This document shows positions 59,512 through 64,000 of a DNA stretch of 64,000 nucleotides, in pieces (position 1 is the first letter of the stretch; every line of letters starts with the position of its first letter). Below the pieces are notes generated by a model. The model saw nothing but the letters and a program-made list of their open reading frames with translations, was not told the origin of the DNA and did not search any database. This DNA comes from Anniella stebbinsi (taxonomy: Eukaryota; Chordata; Lepidosauria; Squamata; Anniellidae), in NCBI GenBank assembly GCA_029215795.1, contig JARDYH010000007.1, forward strand, positions 68,626,763 to 68,690,762, read 5' to 3'. The position numbers and the translations under genes were made by a program.

Positions 59512-59955
59512 GAACATAGAAAGCTGCCTTATACTAGGGTGACCAGATGTAACTTTAACAGTTGTAGAGAAAAGGGAATTTCAGCCAGTGTCGTTTGTAT
59601 GCAGTTAGTTCCTGGTGAAATTCCCTCTTCATCACAACAGTTAAAGTTGCAGGGGCCCTGCCTTCTTTTGTATATGGTCACTCTAGTATAGTGCCTGCAC
59701 CTTTAACTCTTGTGATGCAGAGGGAATTCCACCAGGAACTAATTGCATACAAATGACCCTGGCTGAAATTCCCTTTTCTCTACAACTGTTTAAGTTACAT
59801 GAGCCCTGACCTGGATTTGATCTGGTCAGCCTACCTTATACTGAGTCCGATCCCTGGTCCATCTAGCTCAGTATTGTCAACGCTAACCGGCAGCTGCTGT
59901 CCAGGTTTTCAGGGAGAATTCTTTCCTCGCCCTACCTGTAGATGCTGTGGACTGT
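59512..59955 (-). repeat. tRNA-derived SINE interrupted by a hAT-like element
   Basis: SINE end GAACATAGAAAGCTGCCTTATAC is cut and continues after the insert as CTGAGTCCGATCCCTGGTCC through CCTACCTGTAGATGCTGTGG, minus orientation. Confidence 0.85.
59535..59833 (+). mobile_element. hAT-like double-hairpin element, type B
   Basis: Exact target duplication CCTTATAC at 59527-59534 and 59834-59841 inside a SINE. The left terminus has lost about 25 bases after GTGACCAGATG. Confidence 0.95.
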
Positions 59956-60451
59956 GACACAAAGCACTGTTTAAACTCCCCTCGGTTTCAAAAGAAGCTC
60001 GCCCTGAAACATGGAGGAACTAATGTCCACAAAACAAAATAAATCCAAAGCCTTCCTTGGACCTAGCTGCATGCCCCACTCTTTGGAGCCTGGCCTCCAG
60101 TTGGTAACGTTTTATACACCTTATACGTTGACAAGTCTTGAGTCACACAAACATCAGTCTGTAACCACTGGGAAAGCATTTGAAGAGCTTGCTTGTGGCT
60201 GGCAGGTTTGAGGTTAGCCGTCTCCCTGTTCAGATCAACTCTTGAAAAACAATCTCATAGAAAGAAAACAACTTGTTCTTACACTTGGAGCAAGTGGTGC
60301 ACCATCAGCTAGTCACATGCAAGGACTCGGGTCACACAGAATTCCCAGTTGCTCCCAACGTTCTTTTGAAATCAAGCACCTTGAGGGTCCCAATTTGGGC
60401 CAGAAAGTCCAGGTATGTGAAACAAAAATAAGAAAGGAATAAATTTGCTCA

Positions 60452-60545
60452 TTTAGCCTGCTCCTATGCATGTTTACATAGACGAAATCCCATTGAGTTA
60501 AATGGGATTTACTCCCAAGTCATTGGGCACAGGACTCCAGCCTTA
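60452..60545. repeat. short imperfect-palindrome repeat
   Basis: CCTGCTCCTATGCATGTTTAC ... CCCATTGAGTTAAATGGG ... TTACTCCCAAGTCATTGGG; same family as 12389. Confidence 0.7.
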
Positions 60546-60639
60546 GGATATTTTATGGGCTATGTCAGAATTCTAAAAGCGAACATGGGCCTAATTTGGA
60601 AACTATCCCTAAAATGAAGAAGGAATGCCCCTCTACATC

Positions 60640-60975
60640 AGACCCCCCCTTAATGATTCCAGAAAGCATTATTCAATTAGAGTTCAAAGGGCATTTTAAC
60701 AAGCAATGTTAAAGACCCTGTTTAGTCTGGACTATATCACTTTTAATGCATTTTGTTACTGTGGCATACAGGTGAATTTTAACGCACACTGTAGTCAATG
60801 TAACATGTTTATTCAGACAATGAAAATGCAGCGACCGATTTTAGATTAACTTCTGATAATCCCCTTGGAGAACAGTCATTGCTGCATCTTGTTATTGATC
60901 GAACATAATCAAAGTTCCATATCTGCCACTGTTAATCAGGCGAGTTTCCCATCTGGATTATTATTTTGCAGTTTG
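60640..60975. promoter_or_regulatory. candidate conserved noncoding island near CRX
   Basis: Unique sequence with TAATCC 60857, GGATTA 60955 and TTAATCAGG, lying 2.5 kb upstream of the CRX coding exon. Inference only. Confidence 0.35.
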
Positions 60976-60999
60976 GGTTAGATGGGTTGCCAGTTAAAG

Positions 61000-62270
61000 T
61001 TGATCCTTTATTTGTGGTAGATTTTAAAAAACTGGAGAATATATTCATATCAACTTCACCTGACTGTTACAACAAGGAGTGGGATAGTTTATCAGTGCAA
61101 CATTTTACTCCCTGTATGTACTATCTTTTCACTTGCTCAAAATTCAAAGTAAATGAGGCTAACATGTTTGCAAAGCTCTGCTCTGGTAGGAATATGGAGC
61201 TAGGAAGGTGGAGAAAGTTTTGCCCAGGAACTGTTCTTACATTTCCCCTTGCCAGACCTAGAGTGGCCGTGTGTCCTAGAGGACAGCTCTCTGTTTCAAG
61301 GACTGTCAAAAATCAGTCCTCTTTTTGAACATCTCTCCAGTCGAAGCCCAATGTAAAGCAACTTCTGGGAGTTGCCCATCAACCCTGTGGGATGTATTTT
61401 GTTTCTGTTCACATGATAATAATTCTTCCTCAATTTGTATCTATGCCTATAAATTAACATATGCAAATTTTATATAGATCTGTGCCCTCTTTTTGGGTGA
61501 TGAGTTTCCTCTTTTGGGAGGATGTATACCTAATGGAAAATGTAGATGTAGAAGATTCCAAGGTGTTGATGAGGAACTAAACTTTCAGTCTACCACTCTT
61601 TGTGTGTGTGAGTAACACACCCTTCATTTCCTTGTTTACAAGGTCAACCTGGACCTTTAATTGAAAGGGAGGGGTTTTGTCACCCTACTTTGAAGCCCTG
61701 CCTGTAAGGGTTTTTTTGTGTGCATTTTCTTGAAGTTGAAGACCATTGTGGACACACCAAACGATAAGGGGGAAGAAACTATCAAATGTAGTTAGCAAGG
61801 CCTTCTTGATTGATTTAGGAAGAACGATTCTGTTTTCCACTTCTTCTGGCTTTTCCTTCCCCCGAATACCCCAATTCCACTTCCAGGTCTTGGGTGCCAC
61901 ATCTCACGTCCACCATGGCTGCATTTGAGAAGCCATGGAGTAAATGAAAATATCAGCAATCTGGGATCACTGGAAACCCAAGGCTGGGAAAGTTATGTAT
62001 CTTTTGATCCTTTGAGGCTGGAACACAGACATTTCTCTTCTATGGGATAAGTGTCTCTACCTATTCCATAGGACTCTCTCTGGTTTCCGGAGCTGCTTTT
62101 CCTCTTATCAGCCGGAGTCAGCCTTTTATGCAAAGACACCTTGGGTTTATGACTACTGCTTCACGTTTTCAAAAATTATGCTCTGCTTGAAATAGAAACA
62201 TTAACGTTTCTCATAAAAACCTTCACGGTTAAGCAAAATGAGTGATATTAAAGTGCAGTCAACGTTGGCA
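61000..62270. other. intergenic or CRX 5' intron, unassigned
   Basis: No exon or repeat recognised with confidence. Confidence 0.35.
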
Positions 62271-62274
62271 AATG

Positions 62275-62780
62275 TTCATTTATAGGTTTACTACATTTCT
62301 ATATGGCCCAATAGTTGAAAATTATTGTTTACTTATTACATTTCTTTATGGCCCAGTTGTTGAAACTCTCTGGGGTGGTTCATGACAGTTTAAAACTGCA
62401 GTGTAAAATAAAAGCCAAAATATTGGTCCCATCACACCACACAACAGGTTTCCTAATGACAGAGAGAGGGAAGGAAACGTTCTTCCTCTACATGAGTGTG
62501 CTTGATCTCTCTCTCTCTCTCTCTCTGATTCTGCAAAGATAAAGCCAGTGTGGAGAACTTGCAAGGAGTTAATTAATGCTTCTTAAAACAAAATACAACC
62601 TCAAAAGTTTGTGGCAGGGGGAAACGACCTTGCCCAAGGAAGGAAGTAATAGAACAAATATATGTGTTGTTAATTATTATTAAATTATTATGATTATTAT
62701 TAATATTACATTTCTATGCCTTCCAATAGATGATACTCTTTGAGCAGTTCACAACAGTATCACTTTAGGAGCTTTTAGCT
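62275..62780 (-). repeat. LINE tail fragments and (CT)10
   Basis: 62335-62400 and 62690-62760 (TTACATTTCTATGCCTTCC ... TTGAGCAGTTCAC) are degraded minus LINE tails. (CT)10 is at 62507-62526. Confidence 0.55.
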
Positions 62781-63137
62781 GCAAATCTTCCATCAATTAA
62801 CAGAGATGTGTCGAATCTTTCCTGTTGCCCCTCCAAAACCCAAGGGGCCACCCAGAACTTTTAATGTGTTGAGTTAACCTGGTCGTTTAGGTAATAATAG
62901 ACCCCCAAAGTGTGGGGCTGACTAGCTGAATAGCGCCCATTAGCTCCCCCTTTTGAGTTGCTAAAATCTCTACTCTCTTCACCACCCCTCTTTACCATGT
63001 CATTACCTCTGTATGGAGAGAGGGGGGTTGCGATTTCAAGTTTGACTATCTATGAGGTTGCTGGCCACCGCAGCTATTTTGCAAAAGACCAACCTCAGCA
63101 GGAGCTGTTGTTTTTCAGAATCTTGACTGTGTTTTAA

Positions 63138-63141
<4 letters not shown>

Positions 63142-63209
<68 letters not shown>
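63142..63209. repeat. compound (GT)16(TA)18 microsatellite
   Basis: A 68-bp alternating purine-pyrimidine tract ending 140 bp before the CRX exon acceptor. Likely length-polymorphic. Confidence 0.95.
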
Positions 63210-63211
<2 letters not shown>

Positions 63212-63349
63212 TCCAGGACTTTCCATCCCACCCTGAAAGGTGTGAAGCTCCACTAGACCTTGATTTCTATTGGCTAGTCAGTTCCCCACCTCTCCCTGCT
63301 TGGGGAGGTAGCCTCAAACCCTGTTTGAGTTGTGTCTTGCCTGTTGCAG

Positions 63350-63488
63350 TTCCAGCTGCCCTTGGATGCTGAGTGGACCAGGATAACTTAGAAGGCTACT
63401 TTCCCAAAGTCAAGGAGAAGGCAAAGAGGAGGACCAAGACCTCATCCACAAGCCGAGTGAAATAGCTGGGGACACCATCCTTCTGAGC
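63350..63488 (+). other. CRX: CRX 5' UTR part of the first coding exon
   Basis: Acceptor TCTTGCCTGTTGCAG ends at 63349, so at least one noncoding exon must lie upstream. An in-frame TAA at 63384-63386 bars a longer N-terminus. Confidence 0.75.
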
Positions 63489-63585
63489 ATGATGTCCTAC
63501 ATCAAGCAACCACATTATGCGGTCAACGGGTTAACCTTGGCTGGGCCAGGCATGGACTTGCTGCATTCAGCTGTTGGATATCCCA
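63489..63585 (+). CDS. CRX: cone-rod homeobox protein CRX (otx5/crx class), first coding exon
   Basis: CRX is the paired-type K50 homeodomain transcription factor that drives photoreceptor and pineal genes. The exon encodes [20 protein letters not shown] then [12 protein letters not shown], the conserved OTX/CRX N-terminus, and ends in phase 1 at CCCA|GTAAGT, as OTX-family first coding exons do. Two tandem ATGs open the frame. The [11 protein letters not shown] wording is closer to non-mammalian Crx/Otx5 than to mammalian CRX. Linkage to SELENOW, as in human 19q13.33, favours CRX over OTX1 or OTX2. The homeodomain exons and the C-terminal OTX tail must lie right of the window; intron 1 of the coding part starts at 63586. 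Confidence 0.93.
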
Positions 63586-63759
63586 GTAAGTGCATCTCCA
63601 AATCCCCCTCCCATGGATGATTTTTAATGTTGGATAGGTATCATGTTCCAGTAAAGCGGGCAATAAGTCCCTTAGGTCAGTGACAGAGCAAATCCAGCCA
63701 TCCCATTATTTTTAGACAAAGGATGGAATCCATCATCAAGGACATGGGTCTAACTGCCC

Positions 63760-63951
63760 ACCTATGGTCAATGACAATGGAACCAATGACCTAGGGAGGT
63801 CGTGGGCTTTCCCACATTAGAGGCATTCAACAGGCAGCTGGACAACCATCTGTCAGGGAAGCTTTAAGGTAGATTCCTGCATTGAGCAGGGGGTTGGACT
63901 CGATGGCCTTATAGGCCCCTTCCAACTCTACTATTCTATGATTCTGTGATT
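63760..63951 (+). repeat. CR1 LINE 3' end in CRX intron
   Basis: ACCTAGGGAGGTCGTGGGC ... GGCAGCTGGACAACCATC ... GGCCTTATAGGCCCC ... CTATTCTATGATTCTGTGAT, sense orientation, among the best preserved copies. Confidence 0.92.
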
Positions 63952-64000
63952 GGTGACAGTGGGAACTTAACTATGGAATTGTTTATGTGAATGGAAACTC

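Overview
The window is from a vertebrate nuclear genome, most likely a squamate reptile (lizard or snake). The three genes are split by introns. The rest is filled with CR1 and L2-type LINE ends, tRNA-derived SINEs of the kind common in squamates, and palindromic DNA transposons. The species cannot be decided from the sequence.

All three genes are on the + strand. (1) SELENOW, selenoprotein W, at 334-2420 with its 3' UTR to about 3690. The first exon lies left of the window. The in-frame selenocysteine TGA is at 341-343, and a form II SECIS hairpin sits at about 3077-3150. (2) A complete, intron-containing histone H3.3 gene: CpG-rich promoter and noncoding exon 1 at about 9690-9823, coding exons 13667-13794, 14112-14265 and 15750-15878, poly(A) signal at 16464. 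(3) The first coding exon of CRX (the otx5/crx-class homeobox gene of photoreceptors) at 63489-63585, with 5' UTR back to a splice acceptor at 63349. The homeodomain exons lie to the right of the window. From general knowledge, SELENOW and CRX are neighbours on human 19q13.33, which supports both calls; an H3.3 gene between them was not expected.

From 16.5 to 63.3 kb there is no confident coding gene. Two kinds of sequence alternate there. Young and old mobile elements dominate 20.8-24.3, 26.3-28.4, 29.4-33.4, 36.1-37.5, 39.5-40.6, 42.1-42.6, 44-46.9 and 59.3-60 kb. Non-repetitive islands lie at about 37.8-39.1, 42.9-43.6, 47.1-48.1, 49.5-49.8, 57.4-58.6 and 60.6-61.0 kb. These islands carry TAATTA, CACGTG and many TAATCC/GGATTA homeodomain sites, as expected of conserved regulatory DNA upstream of CRX. 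That reading is inference; no alignment was possible.

The most distinctive mobile family is a nonautonomous hAT-like element present in about 14 full or partial copies. A full copy is about 320 bp and is a palindrome made of two units, each of which is itself a hairpin. Seven copies have exact or one-mismatch 8-bp target duplications read directly from the sequence, and several sit inside older LINEs or SINEs. A second element with CCTCTACAAG ends occurs as a 350-bp copy nested in one hAT copy, and as a 1.09-kb copy carrying about 0.8 kb of unrelated DNA.
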